Positions 1 through 8,797 of a stretch of 64,000 bases of DNA are shown piece by piece. The notes beneath the pieces were generated by a model. The model saw nothing but the letters and a program-made list of their open reading frames with translations. It did no database searches and was not told where the DNA came from. The stretch spans positions 62,001 to 126,000 of the forward strand of contig NZ_JAFVME010000001.1 of assembly GCF_018492665.1 (NCBI RefSeq). The letters are read 5' to 3'. A program made the position numbers and the translations under genes. The DNA is from Pedobacter sp. B4-66 (GTDB lineage: Bacteria > Bacteroidota > Bacteroidia > Sphingobacteriales > Sphingobacteriaceae). Numbering within the stretch: position 1 is the stretch's first letter; each line of letters begins with the position of its first letter.

Positions 1-172
1 CATGGCAAATAAAACATTTGTCTGAAAGAATTGGTCTGACATTAAAATTATAGCTAATGGTATCCGGCAGCTGTTCCTCAACAACCTGGCCGGTAGACGG
101 GCTGTTGCACGCCTGTATAATGTATACAATAGCAAACAACGTCAGCATTAAATAAAAAAGCCTACGGTACAT
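1..172 (-). CDS. Cytochrome-c-type lipoprotein, N-terminal fragment (PSCyt1/DUF1549-like)
   Basis: Only the first 57 codons lie in the window; the gene runs off the left edge. It opens with MYRRLFYLMLTLFAIVY, a signal peptide followed by a lipobox-like IQAC (Cys22), so it is probably a lipoprotein. After a short linker comes YNFNVRPILSDKCFICH at residues 41-57, ending in a c-type haem motif CxxCH. The phrase 'F..VRPIL...C..CHG' is characteristic of the planctomycete-type cytochrome c domain (PSCyt1), which in Bacteroidota usually precedes DUF1549 and DUF1553 domains in large secreted proteins. The rest of the protein cannot be seen, so the full architecture is inferred. The ATG is the first start after upstream non-coding DNA. 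Confidence 0.75.
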   Translation of the reverse strand, partial: MYRRLFYLMLTLFAIVYIIQACNSPSTGQVVEEQLPDTISYNFNVRPILSDKCFICH

Positions 173-338
173 ACGATCTAAGTTTGGTTTCAATTGTACG
201 GACAAACTTTCGCTTGCCCTGTTTTATAAAGTTAAAACAAATACTTTAAATAGCAATTATTATTTCTATAAAACTTAAAAAAAGAACTTTTAAACGTTTA
301 AATTGTTACAATATATATAGCACTAAATACTATAAAAA

Positions 339-647
339 ATGAACATAGAATTTAACGATTTACCTCTAACAAAAAATGTAGAGAAAAGCAGGTTTGAGCT
401 TAAAACAGATGATTATGTGACTTTTATAGATTACAAAGAACATGCAAAAAAGATATGGCTAATCCATACCGAAGCTCCTGAAGAACTTAAAGGAAGAGGA
501 ACTGCAACTGCAATAGTAGAGAAGGCATTAGCTTATATAGAAGACAATGACTACAAACTAATCCCTTTATGTCCATTTGTAGTAACATACTTAAAAAGAC
601 ATACGGATTGGAATAGAGTTTTGGATGAGAGCGTAACTCCTTTTTAA
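339..647 (+). CDS. Small GNAT-type N-acetyltransferase (YjdJ/PF14542-like)
   Basis: This 102-residue cytoplasmic protein fits the short GCN5-related acetyltransferase family typified by YjdJ. Visible hallmarks are the acetyl-CoA pyrophosphate loop ELKGRGTATAIVEKAL around residues 50-65 and the PLCPFVVTYLKRH segment near 76-88, typical of the family's C-terminal half. The length matches the family (about 90-100 residues). The substrate of this family is generally unknown. The gene stands alone on the plus strand and converges with the GH95 gene, with only two bases between the stop codons, so transcription must terminate inside the neighbour or bidirectionally. Confidence 0.85.
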   Translation: MNIEFNDLPLTKNVEKSRFELKTDDYVTFIDYKEHAKKIWLIHTEAPEELKGRGTATAIVEKALAYIEDNDYKLIPLCPFVVTYLKRHTDWNRVLDESVTPF

Positions 648-649
648 GC

Positions 650-3103
650 TTACCTGATAAAATATTTGGCTCCTTTAACCGTATTAAAGCTAACCAGGTT
701 ACTGGTTTCGGTATTTAGTGCCATCTTTTTACCTGTGTTATTGTAAACCGAAGTACCTGCGGGCAACTGAACATAACATTCAGCTCCACTCACAGACAAT
801 ATTTCGGCTTTGACTAATTTACTATTCCTCCAACTAAAACTAAGCTCAAAACCGTTTCTTGCACGCATTCCCTTTACATTACCACTGCTCCAATCAGCAT
901 TTGTTGGCAATGCAGGCAATAAGCGTATCACAGAATGATTACCGTTACTTTGCAACAACATTTCTGCGATGGCAGCCGTACCGCCAAAATTTCCATCAAT
1001 CTGGAATGGTGGATGCGCACAAAACAAATTGGCATAAGTTCCGGCACCACTGGTCATAGAAATCGTACTTCCGGCAACGGCAGGTGCCAGTAGTGCTTTA
1101 AAAACCTTCCATGCATGATCACCATCACCTAGTCTTGCCCAGAAGTTCACCTTCCAAGCTCTCGACCAACCAGTTCCTCCATCACCTCTTCTCTCCAAAG
1201 TCTTTCTTGCTGCAGTCATCAATAAAGGTGTTTCTAACTGCGTGATTTCATCATAAGGATATAAGCCATACAAATGGGAAACATGACGATGTGTTATCTC
1301 AGGATCTTCATAATCTCTAATCCACTCTTGGATACCGCCTGTTCGTTTACTAATCTGATTAGGAGCTAAACGTGCTTTCAATTGTTGTAAACTATCTGCC
1401 CAGCTTTTATCTACACCTAACAGCTTAGCCGCAGCGATGGTATTACTCATCATTTCTCTTCCAATCTGCATATCCATAGTTGGCCCCATTGTAGTTTGTC
1501 CCTCAAAGCCATCCTCAGTTTTATAGGAGTTTTCAGGAGAGTTAGAGGGTGCAGTTACCAGCCATTTGGTTACCGGATCTTCAATCAAGATATCAGTATA
1601 AAACTTTGTTGCTCCTTTTAGTACCGGATAAATCTCGGCTAATGTCTTTTTGTTTGGGTTATACAGATAATGTTGCCACAAATGACTGCTTAACCATGCA
1701 CCACCAGAAAGTACTGAACCCCATGAGGCATGCTCGCCGGGAGCAGTAAATCCCCATGGATTTGCGATTACATGCGCTACCCATCCTGTGCTATTATAAT
1801 AGGCCTTTGCCGTTTTCTGTCCTGGTGCAACCAAAAATTTAGTAAACTCAATTAGGGGTTTATGTACGTCAGCTAAATTTGTATTCTCAGCTAACCAGTA
1901 GTTCATTTGAACGTTTATATCTAAGTGATAATCTCCATTCCATGGAGTTTGATACTCTTCAGCCCAAATCCCTTGCAGGTTGGCAGGTAGGCCGCCAGGG
2001 CGGGAACTTGAAATCAAAAGGTATCTTCCAAAATTAAAATACAGTGCAGGTAAAGTTACATCACGATCTCCTTTAGCAAAACGCACCAATCTTTCGGCTG
2101 TAGATAACCCTGCAATACCGGCATCCTCTTTATCTCCAAGCTGAATCTTACAACGATTGTAGTAAGCTTGAAAATCTTCACGTTGCTTTGTCTGCAAAGT
2201 TAGCCATGGAAGTTTACTTGCCTCATCAACGTATTTTTTAGCTACAGGCAAAGGTGCAGGACCACGTTGCGTTACATTTGGCCAGTTCATATCTGTTGCC
2301 GCGCTAATTACAATAAGGCATTCGGTTGCACCATCAACTGTAAGTAAATTATTTTTAGCGGTTATTTTTCCTGTCGATGAAATGGCTTTTGCAAAGGCTG
2401 CGAAAAGAATTCCTTTGTCGCCGTCTCCAGCAGGTAATTGTCCTGTCATGGTAAGTCCATTTCCCTGCGCTGAAAACTCGGCATTTTCTTTTCTGCTTAA
2501 CGACAGATCAAAATTTAATGCTTTTGCTTTGCTAGACGTTAAACGAATAATAATGGCTTGTTGAGGAGCACTTACAATTACTTCTTCTTTAAAGTTCACA
2601 CCAGATCTGCTCCATTCTGTAACAGAAATGGCTTTGTCTATATTTAAAGTTCTTTTGTAACCCGTTACTTTTGCAGTGGTATCTCTCCAGTTGATGAACA
2701 TATCTGAAAGTATCTGGTAACATCCAAACTTTACGTTTGCTCCATTACCAAAACCAGAACCGGCTCCAGCGCTTGTAAAATACTTCTGTAACAGCTCTTG
2801 TGCCTCTTTATTTTTACCATCCTTCAATAATTGCTGAATAACCGGTAGATGAGTGGCAGCATCGTTCCTATTCGGATTTTCTACCCCACCCGACCACATA
2901 GAAATTTCGTTTAAAACAATCCTTTCTTTGTTTGGATTACCAAATACCATAGCGCCTAGTCGACCATTGCCAACAGGGCTTGATTCGGTAAAATGGTTAG
3001 CCGGTGATTTAAATTTTACTTCCTGGTCGGTCTGTGCGAATAGCGACAAACCACCTAATGTGAAGCAGAAAAACGAAATGCAGGTCTTTTGGGACAAATT
3101 CAT
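650..3103 (-). CDS. Secreted GH95-family glycoside hydrolase (alpha-L-fucosidase type)
   Basis: An 817-residue protein with a signal peptide (cleavage after about residue 23, LFAQ). The GH95 pattern is complete: N-terminal beta-sandwich motif [12 protein letters not shown] at 44-55; [15 protein letters not shown] at about 389-403 in the (alpha/alpha)6 barrel; TAPSNSPEN at 517-525 carrying the probable general acid Glu524; [11 protein letters not shown] near 606-616; and FQIDGNFGG at 700-708 with Asp703, matching the catalytic Asp of characterised members such as Bifidobacterium AfcA. The first Asn of the family's NxN pair is Asp here (Asp395-Ile-Asn397). GH95 enzymes remove alpha-1,2-linked L-fucose; some act on L-galactose. 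It is followed by a second GH95-type gene on the same strand, with a GH20 gene further upstream, suggesting a shared task on fucosylated glycans. Periplasmic or surface location is inferred. Confidence 0.9.
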   Translation of the reverse strand: MNLSQKTCISFFCFTLGGLSLFAQTDQEVKFKSPANHFTESSPVGNGRLGAMVFGNPNKERIVLNEISMWSGGVENPNRNDAATHLPVIQQLLKDGKNKEAQELLQKYFTSAGAGSGFGNGANVKFGCYQILSDMFINWRDTTAKVTGYKRTLNIDKAISVTEWSRSGVNFKEEVIVSAPQQAIIIRLTSSKAKALNFDLSLSRKENAEFSAQGNGLTMTGQLPAGDGDKGILFAAFAKAISSTGKITAKNNLLTVDGATECLIVISAATDMNWPNVTQRGPAPLPVAKKYVDEASKLPWLTLQTKQREDFQAYYNRCKIQLGDKEDAGIAGLSTAERLVRFAKGDRDVTLPALYFNFGRYLLISSSRPGGLPANLQGIWAEEYQTPWNGDYHLDINVQMNYWLAENTNLADVHKPLIEFTKFLVAPGQKTAKAYYNSTGWVAHVIANPWGFTAPGEHASWGSVLSGGAWLSSHLWQHYLYNPNKKTLAEIYPVLKGATKFYTDILIEDPVTKWLVTAPSNSPENSYKTEDGFEGQTTMGPTMDMQIGREMMSNTIAAAKLLGVDKSWADSLQQLKARLAPNQISKRTGGIQEWIRDYEDPEITHRHVSHLYGLYPYDEITQLETPLLMTAARKTLERRGDGGTGWSRAWKVNFWARLGDGDHAWKVFKALLAPAVAGSTISMTSGAGTYANLFCAHPPFQIDGNFGGTAAIAEMLLQSNGNHSVIRLLPALPTNADWSSGNVKGMRARNGFELSFSWRNSKLVKAEILSVSGAECYVQLPAGTSVYNNTGKKMALNTETSNLVSFNTVKGAKYFIR

Positions 3104-3209
3104 CTTTAGTAATTATTTTATTTGGTACTCAAAGAAAGGACATTACAGCTTTAGAAATTAGCTGTATTTGTCAAATTATTAAGCAATATTGGCATTCTTA
3201 AGAGCGCAC

Positions 3210-5495
3210 TTATTCATAGCCATTTTTCAACACCAATACTGCACCTGGCTTAGCCGTCAATTCCAAAAATCCATTTCCATCAGCCTTTATTTTAAAATCA
3301 TTGTTTGAGGCAATAAAATGTGTCTTAAATGGGAGCTTCAATTTTGTTACACCGCCTTTTTCGGAAACTATTTTAACTTCATCTACCTGTCCATCGGCTT
3401 CTTTAGCGCTTACCAAAAATGCCCCCTCAGTGCGTAAGTTTTCAAACGAAGCATCTTTCCATTCAGCAGGTATGGCAGGCATAATTTCAATAAATCCGGC
3501 GTAACTCTGTAATAGCATTTCTTGCATACCAGCTGCAAATGCAAAATTTCCCTCAAGCGTAAAAGGTCTGTATTGAAATTTCGACAAACCTGTTTTTGTT
3601 TGATCCCCGTTTAAATGAAAGCTATTTATAGAACAAAAGGCCTTTGCAAATATTTGCAGATTCTTTGCAGCCCCCTCTCCATCTTTGGCTCTTGCCTTCA
3701 TATTTGCAAGCCAGGAATAAGAATATCCACACCAGTAATCTGGTCCGATTTTATCTAATAGCTGAATTGTATTTTTTATAACAGACTGTGCTTTCGCTCC
3801 ATCTTCCCATTTTATTAACCCCAATGGATGAATTGCCATCATATGAGAAAAATGCCTGTGCGACTCTTTGTAATTTAAGCTAGGTGCAAATTTAAGTTCA
3901 TCGTTATCCGTTATTGAAAAATCATCAAACTCATTTAGCAATTTGGTCCATTTAGCGGCCTCAGCTTTTAATCCAAGTTCAGTGGCTAATTCTGCCGCTG
4001 CCTTAAAGGTAAACTTCATTAGAGCAAGGTCATAGTTTGTATTCTCTGAAAACCATGCACTAAGGTCATTATCGTTAATTTCAGGACTTGAACTGATCTT
4101 TAATTTCCTGAGTCCATTTGCATCTTTAACAGTTATATTTTCCAGAAATATGGCGGCTTCTTTGATCCATGGATAAGCTTTATTTTTAAGAAAACCTCTG
4201 TCCATACTGTATCGCCATTGCAGGTAATAATGCTGACCTAACCATGAAGAAACAGTAGGTGATAATGAATATTGTATCCATCCGCCCATTTCTGTGCCAT
4301 CCAAAGTAGTTACTCCGGGTACTGCAATACCATCTGTACCAAAATAAAGCTTAGTATAACGTTTATAGTTTGCTTTATTCTCCTCCATGTGATTAATGTA
4401 ACCCATCGCCTCATCAAGGTGGTTACCGCTATAAGAAGGCCAATAACTAAGCTGGGTATTTAAATCATGATGATAATCACCTTTCCATGGTGGTATCCTG
4501 CCATTGTCTGCAGTCCACACAGCCTGCAATGAAATCGGCGGTGCATCGGCTCTGGCCACCGAACCAAACTTATACTGTTCTAAATACCATTGTTTTTCTA
4601 TCAAAGTATCAGGCACATGAATTGCCGACTTACTCCAAAAATTACCCCACCATTTAGTATGGGCAATTAAGTCCTTATTAAAGTTAGCTGAAATGGCATC
4701 TTGAGTAACTACCGCTGCCTTTTTATTGACAGGTTTATTAGGATACTGTGAGGAAATGCTCCAAACCCCTTCAACAGTTTTGCTGTCAACCCTTTTCCAT
4801 CTAACGTTAATATCGTAAGTAAACCCGCCCCATCCCTCTTGATGATAAGTGATGCTGTTCCCCTCTTGTTTAATCGTTCCCTGCTTATATCCTAATCTCG
4901 ACAGGTCATCCCCGCCCACCGGATCACCGGAAACTTTAACTTCTCCCTGATATCTAGGTGCTATTAAATGTGGTTTAAAATAACCACTTACATTTTCAAA
5001 TCTGAACCAGCCTAGTGGTTTTGCCGCATCAACAAAAGTTTTAAGTATAACTCCGTTTGCCCATTTAACTTCACAAACTGCATCTTTTATAGATAAATGA
5101 ACATCTTGCGCCTTACCCCAATCTTTGGTTTCAAATTCAAGGGCACCGCCCGGTATTTTTGATGGCGCAGGCTCGTTATCATAAGGCGCATCAAAATACT
5201 GCTGTACAGGACTATAATCCTTTTTATTTACCTGATCTATTACCCATTGATAGCTGAATTCTTTGCGGTGTAAGCCTTTCATAGGGCGCATATCCCAAAC
5301 ATCCACCCTATCTAAAGAAAACCTCAATCGCTCTCCTTTTTGCCAAATTAAAGCACCTAATGTTCCATTTCCCAAAGGGATAGCCTCATCCCATTGGGAT
5401 GCCAGTTTATTGAAACGTAAATCATGTTTTGGACTTTGCCCAATTGTGGTGATTGACGCAAAAGTAAAAAGGAGTAATGCAATTGTTTTGTTCAT
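3210..5495 (-). CDS. Secreted GH95-like glycoside hydrolase, divergent
   Basis: 761 residues with signal peptide (ASITTIGQ, cleavage near residue 20). It is clearly related to its downstream neighbour: PLGNGTLGALIW at 40-51, PWKGDYHHDLNTQLSYW at 336-352, ISSSPEIN at 467-474 (Glu472 aligns with the general acid of the other paralogue), ESHRHFSHMMAIHPLG at about 544-559. It differs at the third catalytic element: instead of QIDGNFGG it has TLEGNFAFA (Glu648 in place of Asp). This suggests a different specificity or altered catalysis. Such proteins are usually annotated as GH95-like. It probably acts with the GH95 and GH20 enzymes; the substrate is not predictable from the sequence. Confidence 0.8.
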   Translation of the reverse strand: MNKTIALLLFTFASITTIGQSPKHDLRFNKLASQWDEAIPLGNGTLGALIWQKGERLRFSLDRVDVWDMRPMKGLHRKEFSYQWVIDQVNKKDYSPVQQYFDAPYDNEPAPSKIPGGALEFETKDWGKAQDVHLSIKDAVCEVKWANGVILKTFVDAAKPLGWFRFENVSGYFKPHLIAPRYQGEVKVSGDPVGGDDLSRLGYKQGTIKQEGNSITYHQEGWGGFTYDINVRWKRVDSKTVEGVWSISSQYPNKPVNKKAAVVTQDAISANFNKDLIAHTKWWGNFWSKSAIHVPDTLIEKQWYLEQYKFGSVARADAPPISLQAVWTADNGRIPPWKGDYHHDLNTQLSYWPSYSGNHLDEAMGYINHMEENKANYKRYTKLYFGTDGIAVPGVTTLDGTEMGGWIQYSLSPTVSSWLGQHYYLQWRYSMDRGFLKNKAYPWIKEAAIFLENITVKDANGLRKLKISSSPEINDNDLSAWFSENTNYDLALMKFTFKAAAELATELGLKAEAAKWTKLLNEFDDFSITDNDELKFAPSLNYKESHRHFSHMMAIHPLGLIKWEDGAKAQSVIKNTIQLLDKIGPDYWCGYSYSWLANMKARAKDGEGAAKNLQIFAKAFCSINSFHLNGDQTKTGLSKFQYRPFTLEGNFAFAAGMQEMLLQSYAGFIEIMPAIPAEWKDASFENLRTEGAFLVSAKEADGQVDEVKIVSEKGGVTKLKLPFKTHFIASNNDFKIKADGNGFLELTAKPGAVLVLKNGYE

Positions 5496-5524
5496 AAGAT
5501 TTCCTAACCTATATTAAAAGTAAG

Positions 5525-5695
5525 TTATTTTCTTTCATTTTCATCATCATCCTTGGTTTCACTCAATTCTGTTTCTTGCTTGGTTCTCAAAACCGGTATT
5601 ACTGGCGGAGTACCGCCTAATCCTATTCCAAAACAAGCCAATATTATCAATACAATGAGTCCCGAAAAACGCACTGCTTTTTTAAAGCGTTTCAT
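5525..5695 (-). CDS. Small single-span membrane protein, unknown function
   Basis: A 56-codon reading frame beginning MKRFKKAVRFSGLIVLIILA and continuing into CFGIGLGGTPPVIP, then a charged tail (KQETELSETKDDDENERK). Basic start, one hydrophobic segment at about 10-26 and an acidic hydrophilic end are what a real small membrane protein or lipoprotein (Cys21 preceded by ILA) would show. It lies between two genes on the same strand, about 70 bases below the next coding end and 30 bases above the GH95-like start. No family recognised; function unknown. Confidence 0.55.
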   Translation of the reverse strand: MKRFKKAVRFSGLIVLIILACFGIGLGGTPPVIPVLRTKQETELSETKDDDENERK

Positions 5696-5767
5696 AAAAA
5701 AAAATATAGGGAAAAGCCTTTCGGCTATAAACCTTCCGTGAAAAAAATAATTAATAGTATTTGAAAA

Positions 5768-6172
5768 CTACACTAAAGCGGAAGGTTTAGTTTGATGTGC
5801 CAGATAAAAAAGAAATAGCACAGAGAATAGAAAACCTATTAGAAAATTGATGAATAATACTAGCAAAGAATTTGTAGTGAATTGAACATGGACGATATTG
5901 TCCTTCAGTATTACCAGATTTTTAAAAGCACTTTTTAATGAGATGAGATCAGGATAAACCCTGTTGAGCTTGTCAACAAAACTCTTATAAAATATATTGG
6001 CACCAGCTACAACCCTATTAACTACTTTTAATTCAGTTGTAGTACGCGTTAAGTTAACATAAGAAACACGGGAAACAGCACCAGAAAATGCAAATACATT
6101 TATCAATATAAAAAGCCCTGCTATCCAGCGAAACAGCAAAACTTTATTATCCATAGATTTGATTTCCATCAT
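5768..6172 (-). CDS. Hypothetical two-span membrane protein
   Basis: 134 residues with a hydrophobic segment at about 13-30 (LFRWIAGLFILINVFAF) and another at about 103-126, separated by a hydrophilic loop of about 70 residues rich in Val, Lys and Asn. This looks like an inner-membrane protein with a periplasmic loop. Several in-frame Met codons (residues 1, 2 and 7) make the start uncertain. Not recognised as a known family. It is the last gene of a short minus-strand run with the small protein upstream at 6195-6440. Confidence 0.6.
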   Translation of the reverse strand: MMEIKSMDNKVLLFRWIAGLFILINVFAFSGAVSRVSYVNLTRTTTELKVVNRVVAGANIFYKSFVDKLNRVYPDLISLKSAFKNLVILKDNIVHVQFTTNSLLVLFINFLIGFLFSVLFLFYLAHQTKPSALV

Positions 6173-6194
6173 ATTGCCACAAAGATAATCAATT

Positions 6195-6440
6195 TTAAAA
6201 ACCTAAAGATGGTGTTAATTCCTCGCAATGAAAACCTTTATCTTTTAGGATGTAGTTGACCATTGGAGCGCATGGAACGGAACTTACTACACTCAATATT
6301 CTATCAATGCCATCAGTTTTGAACGACCAGTTACTTTCGCCAAATATGATATCCAATATAGGTCTGATAGAAATCAACTCATATTTATCTTTTACCGAGG
6401 TTTTAAAACTAATTGTGTTCATCGCTTTATGATCTGTCAA
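6195..6440 (-). CDS. Hypothetical small protein, possibly HMA-like fold without CxxC
   Basis: 81 residues, no signal peptide. The spacing of beta-type and helical segments (NTISFKTSV, then SIRPILDIIF, WSFKTDGIDRILSVVS, and a final ILKDKGFHCEEL) resembles the heavy-metal-associated ferredoxin-like fold found as short stand-alone proteins in Bacteroidota. The copper-binding CxxC is absent, so metal binding is not supported. The start may be Met1 or Met7 (MNTISFK). It lies 22 bases upstream of the two-span membrane protein and may be cotranscribed with it. Fold assignment is inference. Confidence 0.5.
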   Translation of the reverse strand: MTDHKAMNTISFKTSVKDKYELISIRPILDIIFGESNWSFKTDGIDRILSVVSSVPCAPMVNYILKDKGFHCEELTPSLGF

Positions 6441-6550
6441 ATGAATAACTTACCCTAAAGATGAGGGTAATTACCAAATCATACCAGCGGTATCCGGCCA
6501 AAACAGACAAAAAACTCGACGAATGGTAAGAAAACGTCGGTGAAAAAATT

Positions 6551-6581
6551 AGGCTGCAATTGAATTATTCAATTACAGCCT
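6551..6581 (-). terminator. Intrinsic terminator of the GH20 gene
   Basis: Arms at 6551-6564 and 6568-6581 form a 14-bp stem with a 3-base loop (one G-U pair when read on the minus strand). On that strand the stem is followed by a run of six T residues. It sits six bases after the end of the GH20 coding region, the expected place for its rho-independent terminator. Confidence 0.75.
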
Positions 6582-6586
6582 TTATG

Positions 6587-8422
6587 TTACTTTGCTTGTT
6601 TTACGGCTTTAGGAAAATAGTCTGTAGAGCTTTTACGCTTGTTGTTAAAAAACAAAGCATAACGAATTACCTCACCTTTTTTTAATGCAACCGGTTGCTT
6701 ATATATTGGAGATTTCTCATTTACATCAGATCCATCGGTGGTAAACCTGATAGTGCTCGCCTTTGTAGGATCGGTTAGTGTTACTTTAACCGAGCTATCA
6801 GCGTTTACAACTGTTTCTCTAACCGGAACTGGAATTCTAAACTGCAATCCCTGTTTATCGTATCTCTGATATTGAGTAGTCAACCTGTTTTTAAAATCAT
6901 CAAAATTTCTCAATGCTTTTGGTGTCCAATCAATTTCAGCCAAAGCTGCAATACGAGGAAAAACCATGTATTCTAAATAATCTTCAGTTCCGATAAATTC
7001 TGTCCACAAATTGCCTTGAGCGCCTAAAATATGCTTGGCCTCAGTTTCGGTTAACTCAGGGTGTACAGGTTCAAAAGCATATACACTGTCGAGCGGAACC
7101 CAATACCCAATGGCCATTGGCTCAATCTTAGGGTCTGCCTGATAGCCATCAATATACAAATGTGAATATGGCGACATAATTACATCATGACCACTCTTAG
7201 CAGCTTTTAAACCACTTTCAACTCCTAACCAAGAGTGAACGGTAGCATTATCAGCAAGGCCTCCCTGCATAATTTCTTCCCATCCAATTATCTTTTTGCC
7301 TTTGCTGTTGATGAATTTCTCCATGCGCTGAATAAACCAGCTCTGTAGTGCCGCCTCATCTTTTAAGCCTTCCTTTTTTATGCGAGCCTGACATTTCGGA
7401 CAAGTATGCCATGCATCATGCGGAGCTTCATCACCACCAATATGGATATATTGAGAAGGAAACAATGGCATTATCTCATTTAGCACGTCTTCCAAAAATG
7501 TGAAAACCCTATCGTTTCCTGCGCAATACAAATCCTTAGAAACACCCCATACTTTTCTTACTTCAAATGGTTTTCCGTTTTCAAAACTAACATCACCACA
7601 AGCCAAATAAGGATAAGCGGTGATGGCAGCTACTGAGTGACCTGGCATTTCAATTTCAGGAATTACTTCTACAAATCTTGATGTGGCATAAGCAACAACT
7701 TCTTTAATCTGTTCCTGGGTATAGTAACCTCCGTATCTTATACTGTCAACATCTTTCTTTCTGTCTGGGCCAATCTGTGTTCCATTTCTGTAGGCCGCTA
7801 TTTCCTGTAATTTCGGATACTTTTTAATTTCAATTCTCCAGCCCTGATCTTCAGTCAAATGCCAGTGAAACTTGTTTAATTTATGCTTAGCCAGTTGGTC
7901 AATAAATTTCTTAATGTAGCCTACAGAGAACATATGGCGACAATTATCCATTAACATACCTCTCCAGCTAAAACGAGGTTCGTCTTCAATGTAAACACAA
8001 GGCAGTTTTTTCGCACCGTTTACAGGCACCAACTGCAACAAAGTTTGTATGCCATAAAAAAGGCCATTTTCTGTCCCTGCGGTTATAGTGGCTCCGTTAG
8101 CGGTAACTTCAAGATTGTAACCTTCTTTTGCAGTAACCTTTGGATCGATATTAAGTTTTATGGTCTTTGCATTTCTCTGCATCCACAGGCCTGTACGCAA
8201 CTCTGGTTTTATCCCCGCAGTTTCCTGTATTGATGATTGTGCAAAAATTGCTAATTCTTTTAAATCAGCTGTCGGATAACTGATGTATACATTTTTATCT
8301 AAGGTGAAACTCCCCTTTCGCTCTTCTAATTTCGCTGGTAAAGGGATGATAGAAATTTTGGTTTGTGCAGATAATTTGAAGGTGCAAATCATCAGCAAAG
8401 CGATTGATAACAGTCGATTCAT
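6587..8422 (-). CDS. Secreted beta-N-acetylhexosaminidase (GH20)
   Basis: 611 residues. A signal peptide ends at KLSAQ (residue 20). The GH20b N-terminal domain starts at SIIPLPAKLEERKGSF (24-39); the catalytic barrel runs from about 145 (DEPRFSWRGMLMDNCRH) to about 490. Signature residues are KFHWHLTEDQGWRIEI (184-199), the catalytic pair Asp331-Glu332 in HIGGDEAPHDAW, and NLWTEFIG near 440-450. A CPKC pair (341, 344) lies just after the active site. The C-terminal roughly 90 residues resemble the CHB_HEX_C domain with 'IRFTTDGSDVN'. The enzyme removes terminal beta-linked GlcNAc or GalNAc by substrate-assisted catalysis, probably in the periplasm. It has its own terminator and so is probably a separate unit from the GH95 genes, though functionally related. 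Confidence 0.93.
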   Translation of the reverse strand: MNRLLSIALLMICTFKLSAQTKISIIPLPAKLEERKGSFTLDKNVYISYPTADLKELAIFAQSSIQETAGIKPELRTGLWMQRNAKTIKLNIDPKVTAKEGYNLEVTANGATITAGTENGLFYGIQTLLQLVPVNGAKKLPCVYIEDEPRFSWRGMLMDNCRHMFSVGYIKKFIDQLAKHKLNKFHWHLTEDQGWRIEIKKYPKLQEIAAYRNGTQIGPDRKKDVDSIRYGGYYTQEQIKEVVAYATSRFVEVIPEIEMPGHSVAAITAYPYLACGDVSFENGKPFEVRKVWGVSKDLYCAGNDRVFTFLEDVLNEIMPLFPSQYIHIGGDEAPHDAWHTCPKCQARIKKEGLKDEAALQSWFIQRMEKFINSKGKKIIGWEEIMQGGLADNATVHSWLGVESGLKAAKSGHDVIMSPYSHLYIDGYQADPKIEPMAIGYWVPLDSVYAFEPVHPELTETEAKHILGAQGNLWTEFIGTEDYLEYMVFPRIAALAEIDWTPKALRNFDDFKNRLTTQYQRYDKQGLQFRIPVPVRETVVNADSSVKVTLTDPTKASTIRFTTDGSDVNEKSPIYKQPVALKKGEVIRYALFFNNKRKSSTDYFPKAVKQAK

Positions 8423-8797
8423 GTGACGTTGTTTGGTTATTTTAAATTAACAGTTTTTATAAACTAATGCTAGTTAGCTGTTTTATTTTAAAGAATCAAC
8501 CAAATACAATGCGCAAACCGTTGCGTAAATTTTTAATTAATAATAGACGTTTTCGGGGGATTCGGATTTTTTTTGGATTGAAAAAGGGTACGCTAGCATT
8601 TACTACACTTGAAGGGACCTTGTTCGGACCTCGTTCGACCAGGGGCGAACGAGGTCCCTATTAGGTAGGTACGAAAGCCGAGCTAGAACTAAGTATTAAG
8701 TAAATTGCAAACACAACCCGAAACCTCCTGAACAGAGGGAAATTTACCACCCGAATTAAATTTGAAAAGCAAGAAAAGCTGCTAGCTCAGAATTGAC
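8423..8797. other. Intergenic region with a palindromic element
   Basis: The 375-base space between two minus-strand genes holds the inverted/direct repeat at 8613-8659 described separately. A plus-strand frame at 8467-8664 runs through the repeat and has no family-like features, so it is not called. No tRNA-like fold was seen. Confidence 0.5.
8613..8659. repeat. Composite palindrome with two alternative left arms
   Basis: The right arm CGAACGAGGTCCCT (8646-8659) can pair with either of two nearly identical left arms: AGGGACCTTGTTCG (8613-8626, 13 Watson-Crick pairs plus one mismatch or G-T) or GGACCTCGTTCG (8626-8637, 12 perfect pairs, 8-base loop). The motif is much more GC-rich than its surroundings. 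No poly-T run follows on either strand, so it is not a normal terminator. It resembles a dispersed intergenic palindrome of the REP type, but its copy number cannot be judged from one window. Confidence 0.6.

Noticed and set aside
5553..5741. Plus-strand 62-codon frame
   Set aside because: Overlaps the opposite-strand 56-residue membrane protein, which has a far more protein-like sequence.
5729..5788. 10-bp inverted repeat AAACCTTCCG...CGGAAGGTTT
   Set aside because: The arms are 40 bases apart, one lies inside coding sequence and no T run follows; too weak to call a terminator.
8467..8664. Plus-strand 65-codon frame across the palindrome
   Set aside because: Runs through a GC-rich repeat, has no family-like features and no conserved start context; more likely random.
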